Shown: in pieces, positions 40,528 to 50,800 of the stretch | Numbering within the stretch: position 1 is the stretch's first letter | Layout of the letters: every line of letters starts with the position of its first letter | From: Nocardia cyriacigeorgica GUH-2 | GTDB taxonomy: Bacteria > Actinomycetota > Actinomycetes > Mycobacteriales > Mycobacteriaceae | Length of the DNA: 64,000 nucleotides | NCBI RefSeq assembly: GCF_000284035.1 | Contig: NC_016887.1 | Location: forward strand, 930,001 to 994,000 | Reading direction: 5' to 3' | Translations under genes and position numbers: made by a program | The notes under the pieces: generated by a model | The model's database searches: none | Seen by the model: only the letters and a program-made list of their open reading frames with translations | What the model was told of the DNA's origin: nothing

Positions 40528-43500
40528 ATGGTTACCGAAGGTTTCGTGCGACGCCCGCGGATCGCGCCGCCGCGCGCACCCGGCGGCGAAGTCGCGCTGA
40601 ACGCGCCGCCGGAGATTCCCCGGCCGCTGCCCGCACCGTTGCTGGTGAAGCTGATGCCGGTGGTGATGCTGGTCGCCGTCGTCGGCATGATCGCGATGAT
40701 GGCGATGATGGGCCGCAACCTGTTCGCCAATCCGATGATGATGATGTTCCCGATGATGATGATCATGTCGATGGTCGGCATGATGATGGGAATGCGCGGC
40801 GGTGGCGGACCGAAGTCGGCGGCCGAGCTCAATGAGGAACGCAAGGATTACTTCCGTTACCTCGACCAGATGCGAAAAGACGTGCGCCGCACCGGAAGCA
40901 AGCAGCTGGAGGCGCTGACCTGGAGCCATCCCGAGCCGACGGATCTGCGCTCGGTGATCGGCACCCGCCGGATGTGGGAGCGCCGCCCGGCCGACCCGGA
41001 TTTCGGGCATGTGCGCGTCGGCATCGGCAGCCACCGGCTGGCGACCAAGCTGGCCCGCCCGGAAACCGGCCCGCTCGAAGACCTCGAGCCGGTGTCGACG
41101 GTGGCGCTGCGCCGGTTCGTGCGCACCCACTCGGTGGTGCACCGGCTGCCGACGGCGGTCTCATTGCGCGCCTTCCCGGCAATCAATATCGGTGGCGTGC
41201 CCGCCGAGGCCCGGACCCTGGTGCGGGCCATGCTGATGGAGCTGGCCGCCTTCCACGGACCCGATCACGTCGCGATCGCCATCGTCTGCGCCGACCCGGA
41301 CGGACCGAACTGGGAATGGGCGAAATGGCTTCCGCACCTGCAACATCCGACCCAGCGCGACGGCATGGGCTCGGCGCGGATGATGTATGGCTCGCTGGGT
41401 GAGCTGGAAACCGCGCTGTCGGCCGAGCTGATCGAACGCGGCCGGTTCATGCGCAACCCGCAACCCACCCAGGGCCGGCTGCACCTGGTAGTCGTGATCG
41501 ACGACGGCTACGTCAACGGCAGCGAACGCCTGGTCAGCGAAAGCGGCCTGGACTCGGTGACCGTGCTCGACCTCACCGCGCCCGAGGACGGCCTCGCGGT
41601 GCGCCGTGGCCTGCAACTGGTGGTCGCCGACGGCGACGTCAGCGCGCGCAGCGCGGCAGGCACCGAGAAGTTCGCCACCGCCGACGACGTCAGCGTGGCC
41701 GAAGCCACCGCCTTCGGCCGCGCGCTGGCCCGCTACCGGATCGCCACCGCCGCGCAGATCGTCAGCCTCGGTGATGAGTCCAGGGCCGATCCCGGCCTGA
41801 TGGCCCTGCTTAAGATTCCCGATGCCGCACAGATCGAGGCGTCGAAGGTGTGGCGGCCGCGCACCGCCCGCGAACGGCTGCGCGTGCCCATCGGCGTCAC
41901 CCCGGACGGCACACCCGTCGAGATCGACATCAAGGAGTCGGCCGAGAACGGCATGGGTCCGCACGGACTGTGCATCGGCGCCACCGGTTCCGGTAAGTCC
42001 GAGTTCCTGCGCACCCTGGTGTTGTCGCTGGTCACCACGCATTCGCCGGACTACCTCAACCTGGTGCTGGTCGACTTCAAGGGTGGTGCGACCTTCCTCG
42101 GGCTCGACCCACTGCCGCATGTGGCCGCGGTCATCACCAACCTCGAGGAAGAACTCTCGATGGTGGACCGGATGAAGGACGCGCTGGCCGGTGAGATGAA
42201 CCGCCGCCAGGAACTGCTGCGCGCGGCGGGCAATTTCGCCAACGTCACCGAGTACGAGAAGGCACGTGCGGCGGGCGCGCAGCTCGATCCGCTGCCCGCG
42301 CTGTTCGTCATCGTCGACGAGTTCTCCGAATTGCTCTCGCAGAAGCCGGATTTCGCGGACCTGTTCGTGATGATCGGCCGCCTGGGCCGGTCGCTGCACG
42401 TGCACCTGCTGCTGGCCTCGCAGCGGCTCGAGGAGAACAAGCTGCGCGGCCTCGATTCGCACTTGTCGTACCGGATCGGCCTGCGCACCTTCTCCGCCAA
42501 CGAATCCCGCGCGGTGCTCGGCATCACCGATGCCTACCACCTGCCCGGCATCCCGGGTTCGGGCTACCTCAAGAGCGACGCCGACGACCCGCTGCGCTTC
42601 AACGCCACCTACGTGTCCGGCCCCTACGTCTCACCGTCGGGGACCCGCGAGTCCGGCGGCAGCGTCAGCCGGGGACAGTCACCCGCCGTGTTCACCGCGG
42701 GTCCGGTGGAGATCCAGGCCAGGATCGAGCCCGATCCGGAACCGGCCGCCCCGCTCGGCCTGCCGGAGCTGCCCCCGCCGCCCGGCGCCGAACTCGACGC
42801 CGAGGACAAGGAAGAGGGCCTGCCGGATTCGCTGCTCGAGGTCGTGGTGAAGCGGCTGACCGGGCACGGACGTCCCGCGCACGAGGTGTGGCTACCGCCG
42901 CTGGAGGAATCGCCGACGGTCGACATGCTGCTGCCCGACCCGGACTGGCGCTCGCCGGTCAACCGGCACGGCCAGCTGTGGATGCCGATCGGCATCATCG
43001 ACAAGCCCTACGAGCAGCGCCGCGACGTGCTCACCATCAACCTGGCCGGCGGCCAGGGCAACGTCGCCGTGGTCGGTGGCCCGCAATCGGGTAAGTCGAC
43101 CACCCTGCGCACCATCATCATGGCCGCGGCCGCCACCCACACCCCCGAACAGGTGCAGTTCTACTGCCTGGACTTCGGTGGCGGCAGCATGACCGGTCTG
43201 GTGGGCATCCCGCACGTCGGCTCGGTGGCCGGCCGACTCGACCGCGACCGGGTGCGCCGCACCATCGCCGAGCTGACCTCGCTGCTCACCCAGCGCGAGG
43301 AACGCTTCACCGAGCTCGGCATCGAGTCCATGGTGGAGTTCCGGCGCCGCAAATACGCCCAGCTGGAAGCCGCGGCCAACAGCAACCCGCCGGCCCCGGA
43401 CGACCCGCTGGCCGCCGACCAGTTCGGCGACGTCTTCCTGGTCATCGACGGCTGGGCGGCCATGCGCGAGGAATTCGACACCCTGGAACCGGCTGTCAAC

Positions 43501-44595
43501 GCCATCGCCCAGCAGGGCCTGTCCTACGGCATCCACCTCATCCTCGGCGCCTCCCGCTGGGGCGAGATCCGGCCGGTGATCAAGGACCAGATCGGCACCC
43601 GGCTGGAGCTGCGCCTCGGCGATCCGTCGGATTCGGAAATGGCCAGGCGCACCGCGGCATTGGTGCCGGTCGGTCGTCCCGGTCGCGGCCTGACCCCCGA
43701 CGAACTGCACATGCTGATCGCGCTCCCGCGACTGGATTCCGATTCGGACCCGACCAGCCTCACCGACGGTGTCGCCGCGGCCAGGCAAGAGCTGACGCAG
43801 CTGTGGGGCACCCGGCGCGCACCCGAGGTGCGCATGCTGCCGTTGGAGATCTCCCGCGAGCAGGTGCTGGCCATCGCCCGCGCACACGGCGTCCGGCAGA
43901 GCGCGACCAAGGTCGTCGTCGGGCTCGGCGAGAACGAATTGGACCCGTTCGTCCTGGATTTCGACGCCGAACCGCACTTCATGGCCTTCGCCGACGTCGA
44001 ATGCGGCAAGACCACCCTGCTGCGCAATATCGCCATGGGCGTGGTGGAGAACTCCGCACCCGGTGAGGCCAGGATCATCATGATCGACTACCGCCGCAGC
44101 CTGCTCGGCGTGGTCCCCGACGAACGCCTGGCCGGCTATTCGACTTCGTCGCAGACCAGCGGTCCGATGATCACCGAACTGGCCCGCTACCTGTCCAAAC
44201 GGATCCCCGGCTCCGATATCACCCCGCAGCAGTTGCGCGACCGCAGCTGGTGGGAGGGCCCGGAGATCTACGTCCTCGTCGACGACTACGACATGATCAC
44301 CGCCGGCGCCAATCCGCTGCTCCCGCTGCTGGAATACCTGCCACAGGCCCGCGATATCGGCCTGCACCTGGTGGTTACCCGCCGAATCGGCGGCGTCTCC
44401 CGCGCCCTCTACGACCACGTCCTCGGCGGCATGAAGAACCTGTCGGTCGACGCGCTGATCATGAGCGGCCCCCGCGACGAAGGCAAACTCATCGGCGACG
44501 TCCGCCCCACCAAACTCCCACCCGGCCGCGGCATGCTCGTCTCCCGCACCCGCGGACAGGAAATGATCCAAATCGCCCACCTGCCACCGCTGTAG
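40528..44595 (+). CDS. eccC: T7SS motor ATPase EccC (undivided, three FtsK/SpoIIIE domains)
   Basis: 1,355 residues. Two Met-rich membrane helices (about 39-61 and 67-88) are followed by three P-loop domains: GATGSGKSE (Lys490), GGPQSGKSTT (Lys856) and ADVECGKTT (Lys1161, lacking the first Gly of the canonical loop). Walker B candidates are LFVIVDEFSELL in the first domain and a DVFLVIDGWAAM block in the second. Known: EccC recognises WXG100 C-terminal signals and drives export; in ESX-1 it is split into Ca and Cb, while here it is one chain as in ESX-2 to ESX-5. Last gene of the eccD operon. Confidence 0.93.
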   Translation: MVTEGFVRRPRIAPPRAPGGEVALNAPPEIPRPLPAPLLVKLMPVVMLVAVVGMIAMMAMMGRNLFANPMMMMFPMMMIMSMVGMMMGMRGGGGPKSAAELNEERKDYFRYLDQMRKDVRRTGSKQLEALTWSHPEPTDLRSVIGTRRMWERRPADPDFGHVRVGIGSHRLATKLARPETGPLEDLEPVSTVALRRFVRTHSVVHRLPTAVSLRAFPAINIGGVPAEARTLVRAMLMELAAFHGPDHVAIAIVCADPDGPNWEWAKWLPHLQHPTQRDGMGSARMMYGSLGELETALSAELIERGRFMRNPQPTQGRLHLVVVIDDGYVNGSERLVSESGLDSVTVLDLTAPEDGLAVRRGLQLVVADGDVSARSAAGTEKFATADDVSVAEATAFGRALARYRIATAAQIVSLGDESRADPGLMALLKIPDAAQIEASKVWRPRTARERLRVPIGVTPDGTPVEIDIKESAENGMGPHGLCIGATGSGKSEFLRTLVLSLVTTHSPDYLNLVLVDFKGGATFLGLDPLPHVAAVITNLEEELSMVDRMKDALAGEMNRRQELLRAAGNFANVTEYEKARAAGAQLDPLPALFVIVDEFSELLSQKPDFADLFVMIGRLGRSLHVHLLLASQRLEENKLRGLDSHLSYRIGLRTFSANESRAVLGITDAYHLPGIPGSGYLKSDADDPLRFNATYVSGPYVSPSGTRESGGSVSRGQSPAVFTAGPVEIQARIEPDPEPAAPLGLPELPPPPGAELDAEDKEEGLPDSLLEVVVKRLTGHGRPAHEVWLPPLEESPTVDMLLPDPDWRSPVNRHGQLWMPIGIIDKPYEQRRDVLTINLAGGQGNVAVVGGPQSGKSTTLRTIIMAAAATHTPEQVQFYCLDFGGGSMTGLVGIPHVGSVAGRLDRDRVRRTIAELTSLLTQREERFTELGIESMVEFRRRKYAQLEAAANSNPPAPDDPLAADQFGDVFLVIDGWAAMREEFDTLEPAVNAIAQQGLSYGIHLILGASRWGEIRPVIKDQIGTRLELRLGDPSDSEMARRTAALVPVGRPGRGLTPDELHMLIALPRLDSDSDPTSLTDGVAAARQELTQLWGTRRAPEVRMLPLEISREQVLAIARAHGVRQSATKVVVGLGENELDPFVLDFDAEPHFMAFADVECGKTTLLRNIAMGVVENSAPGEARIIMIDYRRSLLGVVPDERLAGYSTSSQTSGPMITELARYLSKRIPGSDITPQQLRDRSWWEGPEIYVLVDDYDMITAGANPLLPLLEYLPQARDIGLHLVVTRRIGGVSRALYDHVLGGMKNLSVDALIMSGPRDEGKLIGDVRPTKLPPGRGMLVSRTRGQEMIQIAHLPPL

Positions 44596-44835
44596 AGGTA
44601 CCCCGTTCGTCTCGATCGCAACCGCGAGCCGACTGGTAGCAAATATTTAGCAAATGATCTAGGTGTGTGCCGTATGTGCTTTCTTCTCTGATTTGCTTGC
44701 ATCCTTCGGTATGAGTGATCCGATTTGAATTCAGCTGTATCACCAGCATGCCTGGACATTCAGGTGGGTAGTTCACCCTCGGGTATTGTGCAAACCCTCT
44801 CGAAAAGCGCCCGCTCGGCTAGTACGCTTCGCGGC

Positions 44836-45714
44836 GTGACAACCAACGACGCCCGCGCATGGCAAACTTTCGGCAGCCGGAACGCCGGAGAACCGGCAGA
44901 CCTCAGCTGGCATGACGGTTTTCCGGAGTGGCTGGAGTATCCACTTCGAGATTGGCTGGGCGACAGGCTGATCAGGGATGAGATACGGCAACAGGTCGTT
45001 GCCAGGCTTCGATTTACCCCGAGAGAGAAGTACTGGTACAGCGATACGCGTGGAGTGCCGACGGCCGCCCTGCTGGACTGGATCGATGCAACCCTGCACG
45101 TCATTGCACACGACAAGCATTCCCACTACATCTACTCGGTTCCGTCCTGGATCCGCGGCATCGACGCGGTCCTTCGAGATGGGCGGTCGATATGGAAGGT
45201 CGGCAAGAATGGCGACGCGCTGGTGGCGCGCCATGACCTGACAGTCACGACGGCGACCCACCACGCATACCAGGCCGCTGAGGCTGCCGGCCGTACCGCC
45301 GCGGCTACCCACCTGAAAGCTGCTTGGGATGCCGCCCACAGGTTTCACCCGGATCCGTCGACGGCGTACCGAGAAGCGATTCTTGCCGTCGAGGCTGCAG
45401 CGATCCCGGTCGTCGTTCCCAATCAGGCGGGTGCCACTCTTGGGCATGTCCTCGGCCAGCTCGACAGGCAAGGAAACCTGTACCGGGTCGCCATAACTGA
45501 CAAATCAGGGATCTCAGTGCCGGTGACCCCTGTTGTGTCAATGATTCGGATGCTGTGGGAGGGTCACACGGACCGCCACGAGGGAGTAACGCCGGCCGTG
45601 CCGATAACGGCCGAGGCCGCGAGGATGGCGTCGATGCTTGCCGTGACACTTGTCCAGTGGTTCGTCTCTGGGTCGGTCAGCCGCAGGGCCCCGGGGCGAG
45701 CGCAAACCGCGTAG
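44836..45714 (+). CDS. HEPN-like/abortive-infection-type hypothetical protein
   Basis: 292 residues from GTG 44836. There is no ribosome binding site; a TACGCT box at 44823-44828 would place transcription start almost on the GTG, so a leaderless mRNA is likely. The sequence is mostly helical and cytosolic. The end carries MIRMLWEGHTDRHEG then a long helix (AEAARMASMLAVTLVQWF), an arrangement seen in HEPN-fold and abortive-infection C-terminal domains, where an Arg-His pair may be catalytic. The 240-base spacer before it (44596-44835) is AT-rich with a repeated TAGCAAAT; together with lower GC in the gene this suggests recent acquisition. Function uncertain. Confidence 0.65.
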   Translation: MTTNDARAWQTFGSRNAGEPADLSWHDGFPEWLEYPLRDWLGDRLIRDEIRQQVVARLRFTPREKYWYSDTRGVPTAALLDWIDATLHVIAHDKHSHYIYSVPSWIRGIDAVLRDGRSIWKVGKNGDALVARHDLTVTTATHHAYQAAEAAGRTAAATHLKAAWDAAHRFHPDPSTAYREAILAVEAAAIPVVVPNQAGATLGHVLGQLDRQGNLYRVAITDKSGISVPVTPVVSMIRMLWEGHTDRHEGVTPAVPITAEAARMASMLAVTLVQWFVSGSVSRRAPGRAQTA

Positions 45715-45743
45715 CAACGCAAGGCCAGGTGTTCCGGCCGCTG

Positions 45744-46316
45744 TCAACCATGCACCGGCGTGAACACCGGCGCATGAGCGGCGCGCACCGCTGCCCAGGA
45801 ATCGGTGCGTCGTTCGAACAGCGCTCGCGACGGCCCCTGGGCGGCCGGGCCGGCGATGCGGGCCAAGCGGAAGCCCGCGCGGCGGTAGTAGGCGTGCAGG
45901 TCGGTGTTGGTGGTCCAGGCGTCGAGGCGGACCCAGTCGCGGCCGTATTCGCGGGCCAGCTCGCCGGCGTGGGCCAGCAGGCGGCGGCCGACACCGCGGC
46001 CCGCGTAGCGCAGGTCGACGATCATGTAGTGCACGATGACGGCGTCGGAGAGTTCCTCGGGTTCCCAGAGTCCTTGATCGGCGCGATCGTTCACGGTGAT
46101 GGTGCCCGCCGGGCGCCCGCACACCTCGGCGATCCAGGTCTCGCCCGCGTCCAGACAGTGACCCACCGATCGCGCGAAGATCTCGATCGGCAGGCCGCGC
46201 CCGGCCACGGTCCACTGATCCGAACCGCGCGCGCTCAACCACGCGGTGCGCTGTACCCGGAGCCGGCAGATGGTTCCGAGGTCGGCGAGGACCGCGGGCC
46301 GGATGACCACGGACAT
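45744..46316 (-). CDS. GNAT-family N-acetyltransferase
   Basis: 190 residues. It begins MSVVIRPAVLADLGTI, contains beta strand VIVHYMIVDLRYAGRGVGRRLL with the acetyl-CoA loop RGVGRR, then VRLDAWTTNTDLHAYYRRAGF, the standard GNAT order. Substrate unknown. It starts two bases after the GntR regulator ends, so both are in one operon; a regulator-acetyltransferase pair suggests a response to a small molecule such as an antibiotic. Confidence 0.88.
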   Translation of the reverse strand: MSVVIRPAVLADLGTICRLRVQRTAWLSARGSDQWTVAGRGLPIEIFARSVGHCLDAGETWIAEVCGRPAGTITVNDRADQGLWEPEELSDAVIVHYMIVDLRYAGRGVGRRLLAHAGELAREYGRDWVRLDAWTTNTDLHAYYRRAGFRLARIAGPAAQGPSRALFERRTDSWAAVRAAHAPVFTPVHG

Positions 46317-46318
46317 GG

Positions 46319-47122
46319 CTACGCGATGCCGGGCCGATAGGAGCTGCCGAGGGCATGGCGAATCACGGCCGTGCCCTCCTCATCACCTAGTTCGTAGGCG
46401 AGCCGATTGCGCGTGGCGATCGAGCGATGCCTGGTGGCGCGGGTGACGCGGTCGTGGTTCGCGCCGATCCGAAGATGATCGAGCAGAACGGTTCCGGTGG
46501 CGACTCCGAGCACAGTGGCCTCCTCGGCGGTTGCGGGCCGGGCGACGACGGTATCGCGATGGGCGGTCTCGGCGTGGCCACGGTCGGCCAGACGGCGAGT
46601 CGTCCCCTCGGGAATGTCGTGCGGTGAGTCGATGCCGGTGGCCTCGGCGAGATCACGCGGATAAAAGCTGACCTCCCAGGACCACGGTTCGTTATCCAAA
46701 TACTGGACGACGGTGCGGGCAAGCACCCAGGAATCGGCCGGAACGCCCAGCCATTGCGCCACTTCCGTACCGGCAGGCTCCATTCGGGCGCTGAATTCTT
46801 TACTCGGTTCGCGGTCCGCGGCGCGCGCGATCTCCTCGAATATGTCATGTGCCGACCTGGGTCGATTCGGTCGGATATGATCTGTGACCACGGATTCGAG
46901 TACTTCCTGGTTTCGAACCAGCGTTCCCCGGGAAGTAGCTGTGTAGACAAGGTTCTCGGTGACCAGGACCTGAATTGCGTTGCGCGCGGTAGTGATCGAA
47001 ACCTGCATCTGATCGGCCAGCTCGGCATGACTGGGCAGTCGGTCACCCGGCTTCCACCTGCCTGCGCGGATCTCCTCGCGGAGGAGGTCTGCGATCCGGT
47101 GATACGTCGGACCGTCCGCCAT
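46319..47122 (-). CDS. GntR/HutC-family transcriptional regulator
   Basis: 267 residues. The N-terminal winged helix (residues 5-70: YHRIADLLREEIRAGRWKPG, LPSHAELADQMQVSITTARN) is followed by a UTRA-like effector domain (about 95-235) with WEVSFYPRDLAEATG. UTRA domains bind small ligands that release the repressor from DNA. A perfect palindrome that fits the HutC operator pattern lies 31 bases upstream of the start, indicating autoregulation. It likely controls the downstream GNAT and perhaps the divergent DUF4254 gene. Confidence 0.9.
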   Translation of the reverse strand: MADGPTYHRIADLLREEIRAGRWKPGDRLPSHAELADQMQVSITTARNAIQVLVTENLVYTATSRGTLVRNQEVLESVVTDHIRPNRPRSAHDIFEEIARAADREPSKEFSARMEPAGTEVAQWLGVPADSWVLARTVVQYLDNEPWSWEVSFYPRDLAEATGIDSPHDIPEGTTRRLADRGHAETAHRDTVVARPATAEEATVLGVATGTVLLDHLRIGANHDRVTRATRHRSIATRNRLAYELGDEEGTAVIRHALGSSYRPGIA

Positions 47123-47152
47123 CTTGCTCCTCGGTTGGTCGTGCAGGTAACG

Positions 47153-47164
47153 AAGTGTACACTT
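47153..47164. promoter_or_regulatory. Palindromic operator AAGTGTACACTT (GntR/HutC type)
   Basis: A perfect 12-base palindrome whose core GTGTACAC fits the HutC-subfamily consensus GT-N-TA-N-AC. It lies between the divergent gntR and DUF4254 genes, 31 bases from the gntR start, consistent with binding by that regulator. Confidence 0.65.
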
Positions 47165-47190
47165 TTCGGCCCACTACGGCCCGATTACGC

Positions 47191-47218
47191 TTGACAGGGG
47201 TTTTCCGAGGTTTATTGT
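47191..47218 (+). promoter_or_regulatory. Promoter of the DUF4254 gene
   Basis: Consensus TTGACA (47191-47196), 16-base spacer, TATTGT (47213-47218); predicted start near 47225. Good match to housekeeping sigma factor promoters. The putative operator lies 26 bases upstream of the -35 box. Confidence 0.6.
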
Positions 47219-47266
47219 AATGAACGTACTGATCCGGTGTTGTGCGGCGATGACGGCGAGGCAACC

Positions 47267-47794
47267 GTGGCAGGTTCGGATACAACAGTCGTAATGGCTC
47301 TTCCCGGCACTCAGCGAAGTGCCGATCCGGTGGCGCAGACCCCGATTTCCGGGCCGCTGCCGACATCGGATCTACTTGTCAGAGCGTGCCGAGGGCACCG
47401 TGTGGTCGGCGGTCAACTCCTCTGGTATGCCCGTGACCTGGCAATACTGCATGAGAGACGGCTGGTCGGCCGGGGCGGCTCGATCGATACCCGGCCCGCG
47501 ACCGTCGTCGAAATCGAGCGCCGCCGAGGCGAATTGGTGATGGCGATCGACGACTGGGTGGTCCGCAACGTCCCCCAGCACCGGCTGGGTGCCACCCTGC
47601 ACACCGAGACCATCGGTGCGGTGATCGACCGGCTGGCCGAGGCGTCGGTGCGAGCCCACCACGCGTTGATGACCCTCGACGCCCACGACGACCTGCTGCA
47701 CAGCGCCTGGCATCACTTGGCCGAACTGGCCGACGCCTACGACGACCTGGTGCGCGATGTGCTGGCCGGACGGCGCCGACTGCCCGAATGGTGA
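47267..47794 (+). CDS. DUF4254 family protein
   Basis: 175 residues from GTG 47267, after GAGG; GTG 47237 and ATG 47294 are also in frame. The segments LLWYARDLAILHERR, ELVMAIDDWVVRNVPQHRLG, LHTETIGAVIDRLAEA and LHSAWHHLAELADAYDDL match the actinobacterial DUF4254 pattern, an all-helical soluble protein of unknown role. No cysteine or metal motif. It has its own strong promoter and ends before a long hairpin shared with espI. Family assignment is firm; function unknown. Confidence 0.85.
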   Translation: MAGSDTTVVMALPGTQRSADPVAQTPISGPLPTSDLLVRACRGHRVVGGQLLWYARDLAILHERRLVGRGGSIDTRPATVVEIERRRGELVMAIDDWVVRNVPQHRLGATLHTETIGAVIDRLAEASVRAHHALMTLDAHDDLLHSAWHHLAELADAYDDLVRDVLAGRRRLPEW

Positions 47795-47812
47795 GCCGAG
47801 GCGCCAACGTCT

Positions 47813-47849
47813 GAATAGGTCGCGGCCGGGTAACGGCCGCGACCTATTC
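47813..47849. terminator. Bidirectional terminator hairpin (16-bp perfect stem)
   Basis: GAATAGGTCGCGGCCG pairs perfectly with CGGCCGCGACCTATTC around the loop GGTAA. It lies between the convergent DUF4254 and EspI-like genes and almost touches the latter's stop codon. Confidence 0.8.
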
Positions 47850-47850
47850 G

Positions 47851-50800
47851 TCAACCCCGGTAACGACGGTGATCGGTGGCGAAATCGTCGGCCACGGTCG
47901 CCGCGAGTTCCACATATGCCCGCTTGGTCTGCTTGTGCAGCCGGTGCAGGTCGATCTCCGCGCCCTCGGACATGTGCTGGTCGAACGGAATGATGTGCAC
48001 CGCCCGGCAGCGCGACAGGAAGTACTCGCGCAGCTGCTGGATGCCCACGTTCGGCGAACCCGCGCGCGGAGAGTTGATCACCACCACCGCATTTCGCACC
48101 AAATGATCGTGACCGTGCAGTGACAACCAGTCCAGCGTGGCCGCGGCACTGCGGGCGCCGTCGATCGCGGGGGAGGAGATCAGGACCAGCGAATGCGCCA
48201 GCTCCAGCACACCGGCCATGGCCGAATGCATCAGACCGGTGCCGCAGTCGGTGAGGATGATGTTGTAGAACCGCTGCAAGATCCGCGCCACGGCCCGGTA
48301 CTCGTCCTCGTTGAACGCCTCCGACGCCGCCGGATCCCGTTCACTGGCAAGCACTTCCAGCCGACTGGTGGCCTGTGAAGTGTGCCTGCGCACATCCGAG
48401 TAGCGCTGGATCGAGGAATCCAGCAGCAGATCGCGCACCGTCGACCGGGTCTGCAACGGCACCCGTTGCGACAGCGTGCCGAAGTCGGGGTTGGCGTCCA
48501 CGGCGATCACCCGGTCGCCCCGGATCGAGGCGAACGTGGAGCCGAGGCCCATGGTGGTCGTGGTCTTACCGACGCCACCCTTGAGCGAGAGCACCGCGAT
48601 GCGGTAGTCGCCGCGCACCGGCTGCCGGATGCGCGCCACCAACTCCTGCAACCGGCGTTCCTCGGCCGACATGCCCGGATTGATGGCACCACCCGACACG
48701 TGGTGCACCGCCTTACGCCACCCGGAACCGGCCGGCTTCTTGGCCGCGCGGCCCCGGATCGGCACATTGTCCAGCGATGGCGACGGCAGTGGCGGTTGAC
48801 CCTGACCGCCGCCCTGCCACTGCGGCGGCGGGGCCGAATGCTGCGGCGGCACGGGCTGCTGTGCCGGATGCTGCGGCTGAATCGGCGGCTGCACGGGATG
48901 CTGTGGCGCCGAGGGGTATTGCGGCGGCACGGAGTGCGACGGCGCGGAGTGCTGATTCGGCGCCATTGGTGCCTGCGCGTAACCCTGCGGACCGGGCATC
49001 TGATCCGCAGGCGCCTGCATGGGCGCGGGATGGCGTGGTCCCGGTGTGTCCGGGCCCGGTGCGATCGGAGCCTGTGATTGCGGAGCAGGCCGTCCTTGCT
49101 GGTCGAGGGTCGAGGGGCCGCCCTGCCACGAGTGTCCGGCACCGCGAACCTCACCGACCGGTGCCTGCCCCATCGCCGCCGCGCCCGCATTGTGTCGCTG
49201 CGCCGGGCCAGGTGCGGGTTCGTCCGCCGGTGCAGAGAACGAACGCGGCGGTTGGGCGGTCGAGGCCGCATGCGGGGCCGCCTCGGCTGCGGATTGCCCT
49301 GAGTGCCAGGGCTGTTCCGGCGCCCGCTGTGCACCTTGCTCATTCGGCTGGGACGGCAGCGGGTGCTCGAATCCGGACGAATGGGTAGCCGGCGGGGCGT
49401 GCAAACTCTGCGATGCACCCCGACTCGCCTCGGGGCCGTCCGCCGCGACAAACGGTTGGCCCGCCTCGGCCGCGGCTTGGTGCGGCATCTCCGCGGCAGC
49501 GCCCGCCACCGCGGACCTCACCTGGTCGGCCGGCGAAGCCGTGCTCTCGGAAGGCAAGCGATGCCGACCGCGCGTGAGCGATGCGTCCGCAGCGACCGAG
49601 GGAGCCTCCGAGCCCGGCATCCGGGGCTGATCTCCGAGCTGCTCGCGATTACCCGCCTGTGAGTCGATCGGCGCGGCTTCAGAACCGCGCGCTGCGAATT
49701 CGAGCCCGCGCGCCGCAGCCTCGCCAGACGATTCCGGCCCGACCGCGCGATCCGGCGCAGCGGTTCCCGAGCCCGTCGTCACGCCCGGCGCGGCCTGCCG
49801 ATCGGTGGCGACCGCTGCGGAATCGCTCGCCGTCACGTTCGGAGCGGCGGAATCACCGACTATCGGCGCCGACGTCGGATCGCTCGTCACGAGATTCGGT
49901 CCGGCGACGGCGCTGGACGACGCCGGCCCAACCGCGGGGTCCGCTGCAGCGGCTGCGGAATCCGTCGCGACGTCGCCCGAAGAACCCTGGCGATCGGTCG
50001 CCGCCGCGGAATCGCTCGCAACCGGTGTCGGCGCCGAGACACTCGCGGCCGAATCCGTTGTGCCTACAGCTGTTTCGCTTCGATTCGGCGGCGGCGGCAG
50101 GTCCGGCAGTCGCGGAAGCGGACGCTGTGCGGTGGGCTGGGCCGGCGTGTTCGCCGAATCCGCCGGCTCGAGCCAGGACGGCGGAGCGTCGGCAGGCGCT
50201 GCCGAACTCGCGGGTGCGGTCGATCCGGACGAGCTGGACACCGGGCTCGCCGCCACGTCGGTCTGCGCAGGCATTGCGCCACCGGTGATCTGGTTGTCCT
50301 CGGCAGCGGGGCCGGTCTCGGCGTCGGGGCCACGGTCGGGCGCCTGTGCGGTCGAACGGGGCCCCTCCAACCACGAGGGCGGCTCCGCCGAGGCCGGCGG
50401 GCCAGGCTGTTCCGCGACGGCACGGTGGTCGGCCGCCGAAGCCTGGCCGCCACCGTCGCTGGCCGGCCCTGGGGCGTGCGACTGCGGGTCTGCGACTGGG
50501 TACTGCGCGCCGGAAGTGTGTGACTGCGGTGTGGCCGGTGCGATCGGATTCACCGGCGACGACACGTGTGCCTGCGGCTGCGGCGGCGCCACTGGAATCT
50601 GTGGAGCCGACATATGAGCCTGTGGCTGAGGCTGGTGCGGTGCGACCGGTTGCTGCTGCGGCGGGACCGGCGCCACCGGGATCTGGGGCGCCGACGTATG
50701 AGCCTGTGGCTGGGGATGTTGCGGTGCCGGCGGCTGGTGCGGCGCGGCGGGCGGCTGCTGCGGCGCCACCGGGATCTGCGGCGAGGAGGCGTGTGGCTGC

